From Kordiimonas laminariae (GTDB lineage Bacteria > Pseudomonadota > Alphaproteobacteria > Sphingomonadales > Kordiimonadaceae), in contig NZ_JAKQZA010000003.1 of the NCBI RefSeq assembly GCF_023008165.1, positions 248,001-312,000 on the forward strand: 64,000 bases of DNA. The letters are read 5' to 3'. Positions within the stretch are counted from its first letter, which is position 1. Every line of letters starts with the position of its first letter. The notes beneath the pieces are model-generated. The model searched no databases. It had not been told where the DNA came from and worked only from the letters and a program-made list of their open reading frames with translations. The position numbers and the translations under genes are program-made. Below are positions 47,554 through 56,192 of the stretch, one piece after another.

Positions 47554-47580
47554 AAAGGCCCTCAATCGAGGGCCTTTTTT
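47554..47580. terminator. bidirectional intrinsic terminator
   Basis: AAAGGCCCTC / GAGGGCCTTT with loop AATC and a T run on the plus strand. It separates the convergent NSS transporter and XRE regulator; the end of the latter gene sits on its T run. Confidence 0.9.
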
Positions 47581-48010
47581 ATTGGTCGTCTGCTTCGCTT
47601 TTATTGATAAGTTTAAGAAGATGAAGCAAAAGCATGTTCGCCCATACTAGGGCTGCCCACAACACACCATCGCTTGACCAGTCCATCATATGTGAAAGGG
47701 CTGCAATCCACGAAATCACTGCCATATATACTGCCAGATGGATAAAAAAGCCCTTCCAGTTAAGGCTATTCACCTGTTCGTCCATTTTTTCCTCAACATC
47801 CTGTTTTGCATAGGAAGACAGCTTTATCTGCAAATCAGAAAGCGATAGCCCGAAAGCCGCTGCGAGGGCATTTTGAGAATCCAAACCCGCATTCGCGCCA
47901 TTTTCAATACGCTGAATAGTACGCCCGCTGATGCCACTGATATCTGCCAACTGTTGCTGTGACCATCCTCGTTCCAGTCGCAACTTTTTTATGCTCATTA
48001 AATTGTCCAT
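47579..48010 (-). CDS. XRE-family regulator with C-terminal 2TM domain
   Basis: 143 residues. Helix-turn-helix at about 5-60 (LRLERGWSQQQLADISG then SGRTIQRIENGANAG). From residue 85 on there are two membrane helices (FFIHLAVYMAVISWIAALSH and GVLWAALVWANMLLLHLL), the 2TM domain found fused to XRE proteins. It would be a membrane-tethered regulator; target unknown. Convergent with the NSS transporter gene. Confidence 0.85.
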   Translation of the reverse strand: MDNLMSIKKLRLERGWSQQQLADISGISGRTIQRIENGANAGLDSQNALAAAFGLSLSDLQIKLSSYAKQDVEEKMDEQVNSLNWKGFFIHLAVYMAVISWIAALSHMMDWSSDGVLWAALVWANMLLLHLLKLINKSEADDQ

Positions 48011-48136
48011 TACTGTTTCCAGATGATGAAATGTTAAACGAACAGCGGCATCCCTCGCTACGTCAGTTGGGGGACAACACCTCGACAGTCATAAGACAAA
48101 GCTTGAAAAAAAAAGGGTAAAAAAACCTCTTTTTCC

Positions 48137-49852
48137 TCACTCACTACGAAGATAAATAATATCACCATCTACCATGGTCATCATAGCTTTGGCTTTAGGA
48201 ATATCGCTTTCTATGGCGGTCATTAGATCGGTATCAAACGCAGTGAGATCGGCCTTTTTACCAACTGCAATACTACCGAGTTCTTCTTCCTGAAAAGATG
48301 CGATTGCTGGCCACAGGGTAAACATCTTCAGCGCTTCAGCACGCGTGAGTGCTTCATCTTCGTGCCAATTATCAGCCTGAAAACCATTCAGATCTTTCCG
48401 GGCAGTTGCCGCATAAAACTCAATAAGCGGATCACCCTTTTCGACAGGCGCATCCGAACCACCAGCGATAATAACACCGCTATCGATCAGACTAGACCAT
48501 GCATAAGCGCCATCAAGACGTTCATCGCCCAAACGATCTGGTGCAAAGTGCAAATCACCAATCGCGTGCGAGGGCTGCATACTTGGGATAACTCCAAGCT
48601 GCTGATACCTGAGAATATCCTCCTGATTTACGATCTGGGTATGTTCATCGCGCCACCGCGGATTCTCAACAGGTCGCGCTATCGCGGGTACAGTGTTCAT
48701 AGCTTCTTCAAACCAATCAAGAAGCATACGGTTTGCACGGTCACCAATGGCATGCATGTTTACCTGAATGCCTTCATTCAGTGCTTCAACCAGCATCGGC
48801 ATAGTGTCTTCTTTGGTGATCAGCACAAGACCTGAAGTATCTGCGTCTGAATAGGGCTCAATAAGAGCTGCACCACGAGAGCCTAGTGCACCATCCATAT
48901 AAAGCTTGATCGCACGGGTAATAATTGTACCGTCATCACTGACACGAGCACCAGAAGCAAAAAGATCAGTAGCAGCTTCCGGCACTACACTATTATACAC
49001 GCGTATTTTCACACCATCGCTATCAGAAAGTCCTTCCAGCTGGTCAACTTCACCCCAGCTTACAGACATATTATGCATGCCAGTCCAACCACGGGAGGCA
49101 TAAACTTCACCCCCCTTAATCAAACGCTCTGCAATATCTTCGTCTGTTGTTTCAGGCACCAAATCATTCAGCAGAGATTGCGCAGCATCCACAAGCATAC
49201 CTGTATTTTCACCAAGCTTGTTGCGAACAATTTCACCGCCAAACGGTGCTTCAGTTTCACTGGTGATACCAGCCAACTCAAAAGCTTTGGAATTAGCGAC
49301 GAGCGCATGACCATCTGCGCGCCGAAGAATAACGGGCACATCAGATACAACATCATCAATATCCCAGCGTGATGGAAAACGTTTTTCCGGCCAGTGCGTT
49401 TCAATCCATCCTCTGCCGGTAACCACAACATCATCAGGGTGAGAAGCCCGCCACGCCAGCACTGCGCCCTTGAAAGCAGAAAGAGATTTTACAGTATCCA
49501 AATTCAGTGATAGCTCCCGATTTCCAATACCTGAAAGGTGGGCATGAGCATCAACAAACCCCGGGAATAACGTATTACCATCCAAATCGATAATTCGTGT
49601 TTCTGCTCCTTGCAGTAACTCCACTTCAGCTCTTGATCCAACAGCAATAAAACGACCATTCTTAATAGCGACCGCTTCCACTTGCGGCTTTGTATCATCA
49701 GCGGTGTAAATCATGCCACCCCATATAATGGTATCTGCTACCTGCTGTTCTTCAGCAGCCAGAGGTGCCGAATCTTCCTGCAGGAAATCATCCTGCGCCC
49801 AAGCTGGTGTTGCAAGTACCATGGCTAAAAACAGTGACTTGAGATATCGCAT
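48137..49852 (-). CDS. secreted amidohydrolase, YtcJ-like
   Basis: 571 residues, signal peptide to about residue 19 (PAWAQ). Metal-dependent amidohydrolase of the YtcJ/Nfda branch: GFVDAHAHLSGIGNRELSL, HAIGDRANRMLL, DEHTQIVNQED, and IIAGGSDAPVEKGDPL for metal ligands; the C-terminal beta-sandwich ends GDIIYL. Relatives hydrolyse cyclic amides or N-formyl compounds; the substrate here is unknown. Single gene, divergent from the O-ligase. Confidence 0.9.
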   Translation of the reverse strand: MRYLKSLFLAMVLATPAWAQDDFLQEDSAPLAAEEQQVADTIIWGGMIYTADDTKPQVEAVAIKNGRFIAVGSRAEVELLQGAETRIIDLDGNTLFPGFVDAHAHLSGIGNRELSLNLDTVKSLSAFKGAVLAWRASHPDDVVVTGRGWIETHWPEKRFPSRWDIDDVVSDVPVILRRADGHALVANSKAFELAGITSETEAPFGGEIVRNKLGENTGMLVDAAQSLLNDLVPETTDEDIAERLIKGGEVYASRGWTGMHNMSVSWGEVDQLEGLSDSDGVKIRVYNSVVPEAATDLFASGARVSDDGTIITRAIKLYMDGALGSRGAALIEPYSDADTSGLVLITKEDTMPMLVEALNEGIQVNMHAIGDRANRMLLDWFEEAMNTVPAIARPVENPRWRDEHTQIVNQEDILRYQQLGVIPSMQPSHAIGDLHFAPDRLGDERLDGAYAWSSLIDSGVIIAGGSDAPVEKGDPLIEFYAATARKDLNGFQADNWHEDEALTRAEALKMFTLWPAIASFQEEELGSIAVGKKADLTAFDTDLMTAIESDIPKAKAMMTMVDGDIIYLRSE

Positions 49853-50025
49853 TATTATAGGCCTCTCTTGAATGTTGGCCCTATGCTAATCGCGCATATG
49901 AATAAGTACAAGAATGAACAGAGAACATACTTATTTTATCGCTTGAATTTTCTTTTACTTGCGCGGCCTTATGCTATTCGTCAAAATACAGGCCCTTATC
50001 TTTGCCTAGAGGAAACGAAGCATAC

Positions 50026-51402
50026 ATGCGCGGGCTTTTTGTAGCATTGCTTATATTCATGTGGATGCCACTGGCAGTCTTCAAACCACAAATTGGTGTT
50101 TTGGTTTGGAGCTGGGTGTCACATATGGTGCCTCAAAGCTACACATATAACTTTGCCAGAGGCTTTCCTTTCCTTGTAACAGTGGCTGGCGTCACTATTA
50201 TTGGTATGTTTCTTAGTAGGGATAAAAACCGACTTGCTTGGCACCCGGCAATCGTCGCAATGCTTATGTATTGGGCTTGGGTTCTGATCACTACTGCAGC
50301 GGCTATGGAGCCCAGTGTTTCACAACCAAAACTGATTCATGTTTCCAAGGTAATGCTTTTCGCGATTTTATCGACCGTGATTATGCAGTCGCCTAATCGT
50401 TTAAAAGCCTTTGTTTGGGTCATGTTTGCTTCGCTGGCATTCATTGGCATTAAAGGGGGATTATTTACAGTCCTGACCGGTGGGAACTCAAGAGTACAGG
50501 GCGCAGGCGGCATGATGGGTGATAACAATCAGCTTGCCATGGCTATGTCGATGCTTATTCCATTTGCTATTTATATGGCGATGCACCCCCCAACTAAATT
50601 ACTAAAATGGCCTCTGCGCGGTGCCGCTATTTTAATACCGATATCTGTCGTTGGAACACACTCTCGTGGTGGCTTCGTGGCGCTTTTAGGCGTGGTAGGG
50701 ATGCTGGTCTTAAAAACTAAACGCAAGTTTCTCACCCTATTTGTGATTGCCATAGTAGGCGTAGCAGCTGTCGCCTTTATGCCTCAAAGCTGGAAGAACC
50801 GTATTGAAAGTACAGAAAGCGCCACAGAAGATAATAGTTTTCTTGGCCGTGTATCCATGTGGAAGTTCTCAACCAATGTTGTGGAAGACGAGCCTGTTTT
50901 TGGCGCTGGTTTTGATATCTTTTATGTTCGCCATGCTGCGGAATTATGGATGCCTCCTGGCTACAAAGCCCGGGCACCACATTCGATCTATTTTGAGGTA
51001 TTAGCAGAGCATGGATATACAGGGCTTATACTGTTTTTAACTATGTTGTTTACGGGCTGGTATGCTGGAGGCAGCCAAGCCAAACTTTACCGCAAGTATG
51101 AAGAAACGAAATGGGTAGGGGACCTGTGTTGGGCGTGCCAGCTATCGCTGGTAGCCTACGCCATTGGCGGTCTTACGGTAAATATCGCTACTTTTGACGT
51201 ATTTTACCATATATTAGCGATCGTTGTGATGAGTTCGGTGGTTGGTGAACAATTGCGCGCCGGGAAGCTTACCCTTATATCAACAGGGGAAGTATATGGT
51301 GCAAAGCAAGAAAGCACCAAATGGACACCGGGAGGTGCCGCCGCGGCGCAAACATCCCGCGGGGATAAAGAAAAATCCACTCAGGTACGGTTAGACAACT
51401 AG
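50026..51402 (+). CDS. O-glycosylation ligase, exosortase-A-associated (Wzy/WaaL type)
   Basis: 458 residues. Start ATG 50026 follows AGAGGAAACG; the frame extends to a TTG at 50002 lying on that ribosome site, so it is rejected. About ten to eleven membrane helices; the long loop between helices contains AGGMMGDNNQLAMAMSML, and the C-terminal part FGAGFDIF and RAPHSIYFEVLAEHGYTGL, features of the PEP-CTERM-linked O-ligase family. It would add or polymerise glycan on an exported carrier. No exosortase or PEP-CTERM gene is in this window. The last four bases overlap the convergent gene at 51399. Confidence 0.85.
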   Translation: MRGLFVALLIFMWMPLAVFKPQIGVLVWSWVSHMVPQSYTYNFARGFPFLVTVAGVTIIGMFLSRDKNRLAWHPAIVAMLMYWAWVLITTAAAMEPSVSQPKLIHVSKVMLFAILSTVIMQSPNRLKAFVWVMFASLAFIGIKGGLFTVLTGGNSRVQGAGGMMGDNNQLAMAMSMLIPFAIYMAMHPPTKLLKWPLRGAAILIPISVVGTHSRGGFVALLGVVGMLVLKTKRKFLTLFVIAIVGVAAVAFMPQSWKNRIESTESATEDNSFLGRVSMWKFSTNVVEDEPVFGAGFDIFYVRHAAELWMPPGYKARAPHSIYFEVLAEHGYTGLILFLTMLFTGWYAGGSQAKLYRKYEETKWVGDLCWACQLSLVAYAIGGLTVNIATFDVFYHILAIVVMSSVVGEQLRAGKLTLISTGEVYGAKQESTKWTPGGAAAAQTSRGDKEKSTQVRLDN

Positions 51403-51728
51403 TCTTTGGTATTTTCGGTATTTTGCTGATAGATAGAAACGGCGTCTGTGCTTTTTCTGGCACCAAATTTTGCAACAAGCACACCAACCAACGCGCCTGC
51501 ACCAATAATGGCAGCAAACATCAAAAGAAATGCAAAGACGGACGTCCATAAGCTGTACGTGCTTTCGCATGCGCCATCACAAGCTGCGTCATTAACACCG
51601 CCATATTCAGAATAAAAACCCAGATAAATAAAACCAGATAACCCTACCAGCATTAAGATAGCTTTTGTGGTGATAAACGGACGGTCACGTAGCCGCTTAC
51701 GTTTCTTGATATATTGGTTCTCAGACAT
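51399..51728 (-). CDS. small two-helix membrane protein of unknown function
   Basis: 109 residues. Basic N-terminus (KKRKRLRDRP), helices at about 22-40 and 62-88, and between them an acidic/Cys loop (DAACDGACESTY) with two Cys four apart on the outer side. No family recognised. It lies 39 bases downstream of pspF on the same strand and may be co-transcribed; its stop codon overlaps the O-ligase stop on the other strand. Confidence 0.6.
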   Translation of the reverse strand: MSENQYIKKRKRLRDRPFITTKAILMLVGLSGFIYLGFYSEYGGVNDAACDGACESTYSLWTSVFAFLLMFAAIIGAGALVGVLVAKFGARKSTDAVSIYQQNTENTKD

Positions 51729-51767
51729 AGCCGCAATATGGGCTCATGCTCCTCAACAATCAAGCAA

Positions 51768-52802
51768 TCAAATATCAATAGAATGTTTCTTTAAAGCATG
51801 CCTGAACTGATCATAACTCAATCCGGTAAACTTTGCCGCTGCTCTTTGATTATACTTATTCTCTGTCAGCGCATGTTTCAGAAGCTCCGTTTCGTAGGCA
51901 TTAACTTGCGTACGGAAACAAAACTCATCAGTAGGCAAGGCAACACTTGGCTCTTTTGAGATTTCAGCTTCGGCCTTTGGCGTGTCTAACTCTTGTTGGC
52001 GGCGATTTGTTTTTGTCTTAGGCCTGTATGGGCTGTCGAAAGGATCAAAGATAATATCACCCACCGGTGCTTCACCATCCCACGCACAGTAAATTGCCCG
52101 CTCAACCACATTCTTCAATTCACGAATATTGCCCGGCCATGCATATTCAAGCATGGCATCCATGGCATCTTTCGTGAACCCTGGGAACTGGAGCCATTCC
52201 AGATCACTTGCCATTTGCATCCCAAAATGCTCAGCGAGCACTGGAATATCTTCTGACCGTTCCCGAAGTGGCGGCACGGTAATCACGTCAAAAGCTAAAC
52301 GGTCAAGAAGGTCATGGCGAAACTCGCCTGCCTCAGCCGCAGACGGCAGATCAATGTTCGTAGCTGCTATAATGCGTACATTAACAGTAAGCGTTTCCGT
52401 ACCGCCAACACGTTCAAATTCACCATACTCGATAACCCTGAGTAGCTTTTCCTGAGCTGCGGCGCTCATAGTACCAATCTCGTCAAGAAACAGGCTCCCG
52501 TCATCAGCTACTTCAAAGCGCCCCTTACGGCGTTTTTGCGCGCCAGTAAAAGCGCCAGCTTCATAACCAAACAACTCACTTTCAAGCAAGGTTTCCGGAA
52601 GTGCCGCGCAATTCACCTTTTGATATGTGTTGTTCCAACGGTTGGAAAGATAGTGCAAGCGGGCTGCAATCATTTCTTTACCCGTCCCGCGCTCACCGAT
52701 GACCAACATGGGTTTATCAAGAGGAGCTGCCCGACTGATTTTATCCATCATATCAAGAAGCGCAGGAGATGATCCGATCATCTGATCCGAGTGACTTGCC
52801 AT
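51768..52802 (-). CDS. pspF: phage shock protein operon activator PspF
   Basis: 344 residues. Sigma-54 activator without receiver domain, as for E. coli PspF. AAA+ motifs: Walker A VIGERGTGKEMIA, the sigma-54-contacting GAFTGAQ loop, Walker B SLFLDEIGTM, and R-fingers in the DLLDRLAFDVI region. A C-terminal Fis-type helix-turn-helix (YNQRAAAKFTGLSYDQFRHAL) binds upstream sites. PspA normally holds it inactive through its AAA+ surface. Divergent from the psp operon, which carries a perfect -24/-12 promoter. Compared with E. coli there is a longer linker (about 255-295). Confidence 0.93.
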   Translation of the reverse strand: MASHSDQMIGSSPALLDMMDKISRAAPLDKPMLVIGERGTGKEMIAARLHYLSNRWNNTYQKVNCAALPETLLESELFGYEAGAFTGAQKRRKGRFEVADDGSLFLDEIGTMSAAAQEKLLRVIEYGEFERVGGTETLTVNVRIIAATNIDLPSAAEAGEFRHDLLDRLAFDVITVPPLRERSEDIPVLAEHFGMQMASDLEWLQFPGFTKDAMDAMLEYAWPGNIRELKNVVERAIYCAWDGEAPVGDIIFDPFDSPYRPKTKTNRRQQELDTPKAEAEISKEPSVALPTDEFCFRTQVNAYETELLKHALTENKYNQRAAAKFTGLSYDQFRHALKKHSIDI

Positions 52803-52824
52803 TTACCAATCCATAGTAATTTTC

Positions 52825-52837
52825 ACTAATTATTAGT
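52825..52837. promoter_or_regulatory. 13-bp palindrome ACTAAT-T-ATTAGT (candidate PspF site 1)
   Basis: Perfect dyad, centre about 93 bases upstream of the -24 element of the psp promoter. Confidence 0.45.
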
Positions 52838-52853
52838 AATTATTTATTTCCTA

Positions 52854-52866
52854 AATAACAGTTATT
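52854..52866. promoter_or_regulatory. 13-bp palindrome AATAAC-A-GTTATT (candidate PspF site 2)
   Basis: Perfect dyad, centre about 64 bases upstream of the -24 element and 29 bases from the first dyad. Two activator sites at such distances match PspF loci elsewhere. Confidence 0.45.
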
Positions 52867-52922
52867 CAAGCACTCAAAAATAAAATCGTTTAAAAACAAT
52901 AACTTAATTTTTTTCTCAAAAC

Positions 52923-52939
52923 TGGCACACCCCCTGCAA
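52923..52939 (+). promoter_or_regulatory. sigma-54 promoter of the psp operon
   Basis: TGGCACACCCCCTGCAA has GG and GC exactly ten bases apart, the -24/-12 spacing of sigma-54 promoters. It lies about 100 bases upstream of a small ORF at 53024 and 366 bases upstream of pspA, opposite pspF. Confidence 0.9.
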
Positions 52940-53023
52940 AGTATAGGACGTCAGCAAACAAAACGACTGACAAACATAAAAAAGAATACAGACAGCGAAA
53001 TTAAAATTAGAGGAAACAGAACG

Positions 53024-53137
53024 ATGCAAACACAATCAGCAAATACAAAAAGAGGCCTCGATGCCCAACTTGCTGAGGCTCGAATCCCTGCGGGCACAAG
53101 TCGTTCACGTCGCCTAGCGCGCCGTCGTCGCCGATAA
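53024..53137 (+). CDS. 37-residue Arg-rich small ORF, first in the psp operon
   Basis: An ORF of 37 codons with a good ribosome site (AGAGGAAACAG, then ATG). The product begins MQTQSANTKRGLDAQL and ends SRSRRLARRRRR, with nine Arg in the last eleven-odd residues and no membrane segment. It is the first ORF after the sigma-54 promoter, followed by an 11-bp GC-rich hairpin and then pspA. It is not a known Psp protein to me. It could be a small regulator, an envelope or nucleic-acid binding peptide, or a leader peptide whose Arg codons and the hairpin control pspA. Too short for default gene callers. Confidence 0.6.
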   Translation: MQTQSANTKRGLDAQLAEARIPAGTSRSRRLARRRRR

Positions 53138-53147
53138 TTTTAATACT

Positions 53148-53179
53148 TCAGCCCGGCGATTGCGAGGACGCCGGGCTGA
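53148..53179 (+). repeat. GC-rich hairpin between the small ORF and pspA
   Basis: TCAGCCCGGCG and CGCCGGGCTGA pair perfectly around a 10-base loop, ten bases after the small ORF's stop. No T run follows, so it is not a full terminator; it may stabilise or attenuate the transcript between the small ORF and pspA. Confidence 0.7.
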
Positions 53180-53288
53180 GCGGCCCCGATAAGAAGCATA
53201 AGCTCAAAGAGGTCGTTCACGGAGGCGCCCAAAAAAGTGGTCAACACCCCGGGCACATAGCGAGGAATAATAAGAAAGGAACTTAGTT

Positions 53289-53996
53289 ATGGGTATTTTT
53301 TCCCGCCTGACAGACATTGTTAATTCAAACATTAATTCGATTCTTGATCGGGCTGAAGATCCGGAGAAAATCATCCGTATGGTTATCCAGGAAATGGAAG
53401 ATACACTTGTTGAAGTACGTTCCAGTGCTGCCAAGTCTATCGCGGACCAGAAAGATGTAGAACGCCGACTTAAGAAGCTTGATAAAGCACAAGCTGATTG
53501 GGAAAAGAAAGCCGAACTAGCAATTTCCAAAGGTCGCGATGATCTTGCGAAAGGCGCTCTTATTGAAAAGGCCAAAGTAGCTGATATGGCTGCCCACCTT
53601 CAAGAAGAGGTTACTCAACTAGCCGAAGCGCTTACACGTAACGAGGAAGACGTTGTTAAGCTTGAAGGTAAACTTCGTGAAGCACGCGCCAAGAAAGCAA
53701 CACTTCAAGCGCGCCATAAAACAGCCTCTGCTCAGGTTCGCGTGAAAAAGAACCTTCACGATGGTCGCATCCAGGACGCATTTGATCGCTTTGATAAAGT
53801 AGATGCTCGTCTTGACCGTATTGAAGCTGAAGCTGAAGCGATGGATCTCGGCAAAACACAAACACTGGCTGAAGAAATCGCCGGCCTAGAAGCTGACGAC
53901 GACATCGAAAAAGAGCTTGAAGCACTGAAAGCAAAAGCATCATCGGGGGCAAACGATAATAAGGCAGCTCCAAAGAAAAAAGCGGCGTCGAAATAA
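53289..53996 (+). CDS. pspA: phage shock protein A
   Basis: 235 residues, ESCRT-III-like coiled-coil protein. N-terminal amphipathic helix GIFSRLTDIVNSNINS, then IIRMVIQEMEDTLVEVRSS and long coiled coil to about 200, with an Ala/Lys-rich tail. PspA restrains PspF and forms membrane-repair scaffolds when the proton-motive force falls. AAAGGA before ATG. The PspA-first operon order with B and C following is the classic set. Confidence 0.95.
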   Translation: MGIFSRLTDIVNSNINSILDRAEDPEKIIRMVIQEMEDTLVEVRSSAAKSIADQKDVERRLKKLDKAQADWEKKAELAISKGRDDLAKGALIEKAKVADMAAHLQEEVTQLAEALTRNEEDVVKLEGKLREARAKKATLQARHKTASAQVRVKKNLHDGRIQDAFDRFDKVDARLDRIEAEAEAMDLGKTQTLAEEIAGLEADDDIEKELEALKAKASSGANDNKAAPKKKAASK

Positions 53997-54043
53997 TCGG
54001 CGCCCCTCCGGGTCAAAAAAATAAAACATAGGGAACCCTGACA

Positions 54044-54274
54044 ATGGATGAAGCCATTCCAATAATGATAATTCTGTTTGTGATTTTACCGTGGATTATC
54101 TTCCACTACATCACAAAATGGAAAGCAATGAAGGGCATTTCGCCAGAAGATGAAGCTTCTTTCTCAGACTTGAGAACTTCAGCAGACCGTCTTGAGGAAC
54201 GCTTGCGCACAATGGAGCGTATTATGGATGATGAAATACCGGACTGGAGGAGCCGTCATCATGAGAAGTTTTGA
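54044..54274 (+). CDS. pspB: phage shock protein B
   Basis: 76 residues. One N-terminal membrane helix (about 3-22, IPIMIILFVILPWIIFHY), then a cytosolic helix DLRTSADRLEERLRTMERIMDDEIPDW with the PspB pattern. With PspC it senses membrane stress and removes PspA from PspF. It overlaps pspC by 14 bases. Confidence 0.88.
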   Translation: MDEAIPIMIILFVILPWIIFHYITKWKAMKGISPEDEASFSDLRTSADRLEERLRTMERIMDDEIPDWRSRHHEKF

Positions 54275-54653
54275 TCACAGACCAACCAAACTTTATAAAA
54301 TCCCGCAGCGTGGACGTGTTGCAGGTGTATGTGCCGGAGTTGCTGATTACCTAGATATCAGCACAGGTGCCGTAAGGTTTATGACAGTTGTTCTGGCGCT
54401 TTTCACTTCCATAATTCCAGCTTTGATCATCTACGCAATACTTGCGATGGTCTTGGACGCAAAACCATATGACCTTTACGAGGATGAGCAAGAAGAAGAA
54501 TTCTGGAAACAAACACGTAAAGCACCGGATTATACAGCAGCAGAACTACGTCGCCGCTTCCGGGATATAGAGCGCCGCACAACAGATATGGAAGCTTACA
54601 TGACCAGCAAACGCTTCCGCCTAGAGCGCGAGTTCCAAAAACTAGAAGACTAA
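54261..54653 (+). CDS. pspC: phage shock protein C
   Basis: 130 residues from ATG 54261 (GGAGG ten bases upstream); an in-frame start at 54192 inside pspB is rejected. The PspC domain is clear: KLYKIPQRGRVAGVCAGVADYL, then TGAVRFMTVVLALFT and the helix SIIPALIIYAILAMVL. The C-terminal 60 residues form a cytosolic helix (AAELRRRFRDIERRTTDME). Last psp gene, followed by a shared terminator. Confidence 0.94.
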   Translation: MRSFDHRPTKLYKIPQRGRVAGVCAGVADYLDISTGAVRFMTVVLALFTSIIPALIIYAILAMVLDAKPYDLYEDEQEEEFWKQTRKAPDYTAAELRRRFRDIERRTTDMEAYMTSKRFRLEREFQKLED

Positions 54654-54670
54654 AAATCTTCATACACAGA

Positions 54671-54700
54671 AAAAGGGCAGTGATTTCACTGCCCTTTTTC
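54671..54700. terminator. bidirectional terminator psp operon / MFS gene
   Basis: AAAAGGGCAGTGA and TCACTGCCCTTTT pair around two bases, with T on both strands. Lies between the convergent pspC and the transporter. Confidence 0.93.
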
Positions 54701-54709
54701 TTTTTACCT

Positions 54710-56044
54710 TTATGAAGCCGCTGCTATCCGCGCCTCTTCTTCTTCCAGGGCCTTCGCATAAGCTTTCCGCCCCCAGAGATAAAAACCGATACTAAGCGGT
54801 GTTGCCGTTGCAGCGAGTAGTGCCATCGAATAATTCAGCATCATCTCATCGCCGAACAAGCTATCTGTGAAGAACCCCAAAAGGAATGGTCCTGCGCCAT
54901 ATCCAATAATACTGGTACACAGCACATACATGGCAATAATCTGACCACGCATTTGGTTTGGCGTAATAAGCTGAAGGCTTGCGTAAGCTACGCCCGACGG
55001 CAGGTTAATGAAGAAGTTTGCAAACCCAAGAAGCACCCAAACCGTTGTAGTGTTTTCCACAAAAGGAAGCACTAATGACGGAATGCCATATCCAAGCGGC
55101 GCAACCAGCAGTGCGATAACATGCGCATCTTTTCGGCCCATTTTGTAGAGCTTATCCGCTATAAAACCGCCGAGCAGCAAACCGCCGGTTCCTGTAAATA
55201 TTGAGATAGTACCAAAAGTCGTACCAACCTCTGCTGGACCAACACCGTGGAACCGGTCAAAGAAAAGCGCAAGAAAAGTAACGCTACCGAACCCAAGGGC
55301 TGCGTTAAAGGACACTCCCAGACATATGCTGGAGTATGCTCTAAAACGCTGCTTTACGTGCCCCCAAACCTCCTTTACTGGAATGGCCTTCGCATCACCT
55401 GACAAACCCTTACGCTCAGGCTCCTTGATTGTGAACACCAGAAGCGTAAGCAATATGCCCGGCAGACCAACCATAAGGAACACCTTCTGCCAGCCAGTAA
55501 GCAGGCCAAACCCTGGTACCGAGATATCAGGCATAGAACCAGCGAGCGCAATCACCTGCCCGCCCACAATAAAGGCGAGTGCGGAGCCAACAGGAATCCC
55601 CATCGAGTAAACAGAAAGCGCCGTTGCCAACCGCTCCTTTGGAAAACTATCTGCAAGCAGTGAATTAGCAGCAGGCGCAAGCGTTGCTTCACCAACACCA
55701 ACACCGATACGGAGGAGGAAAAGCTGGCCAAAGCTTCGCGCAAGCGATGACGCTGCTGTCATCAAGCTCCACACAAATAGCCCCACCGCAATTAAGCCCC
55801 GACGGGATCGAGTATCCGCGATTCTCGCGCAAAACAGGCCAAAAACAGTGTAAAACACCGCAAATGCAAAACCTGTAAGCAAGCCAAATTCCGTATCGGA
55901 AATCTGGAAATCTGCTTTAATTGATGAACCAAGCAAGCCAAGAATTTGGCGATCAATAAAAGAAAAAGTATAGATAAGTAGCAGAAGGGCCACCATATAC
56001 CAGGCATAAGCCGGGCGTGGGTAACCGTTAGATTGGTCTGACAT
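54710..56044 (-). CDS. MFS transporter, Spinster-like
   Basis: 444 residues from ATG 56044 with GGGGAG upstream; the longer frame from 56194 lacks a family N-terminus. Twelve helices. Signature YTFSFIDRQILGLLG with the following IKADFQISDTEFGLLTG, and the A-motif GLFCARIADTRSRRG. This group is often annotated as Spinster or hexuronate-like transporters; the substrate cannot be told. Convergent with the psp operon. Confidence 0.9.
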   Translation of the reverse strand: MSDQSNGYPRPAYAWYMVALLLLIYTFSFIDRQILGLLGSSIKADFQISDTEFGLLTGFAFAVFYTVFGLFCARIADTRSRRGLIAVGLFVWSLMTAASSLARSFGQLFLLRIGVGVGEATLAPAANSLLADSFPKERLATALSVYSMGIPVGSALAFIVGGQVIALAGSMPDISVPGFGLLTGWQKVFLMVGLPGILLTLLVFTIKEPERKGLSGDAKAIPVKEVWGHVKQRFRAYSSICLGVSFNAALGFGSVTFLALFFDRFHGVGPAEVGTTFGTISIFTGTGGLLLGGFIADKLYKMGRKDAHVIALLVAPLGYGIPSLVLPFVENTTTVWVLLGFANFFINLPSGVAYASLQLITPNQMRGQIIAMYVLCTSIIGYGAGPFLLGFFTDSLFGDEMMLNYSMALLAATATPLSIGFYLWGRKAYAKALEEEEARIAAAS

Positions 56045-56192
56045 AAGCGCTCCCCTCGCTATCAAATCGAGACTATACAGAGAATTAGCTCTTTTCTTAT
56101 TGTAGCCAATTCTATAGAGGTCGTGAGCATTAGGTTGGATGAATGACCAAACTGTCAAGGCCTCTTGTTGCGTAACTATATTGGAATAAACC

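Noticed and set aside
50002-50025. TTG start for the O-ligase
   Set aside because: The TTG lies on the ribosome site of the ATG at 50026.
54192-54260. Longer pspC start inside pspB
   Set aside because: The extra residues do not match PspC; ATG 54261 has GGAGG ten bases upstream.
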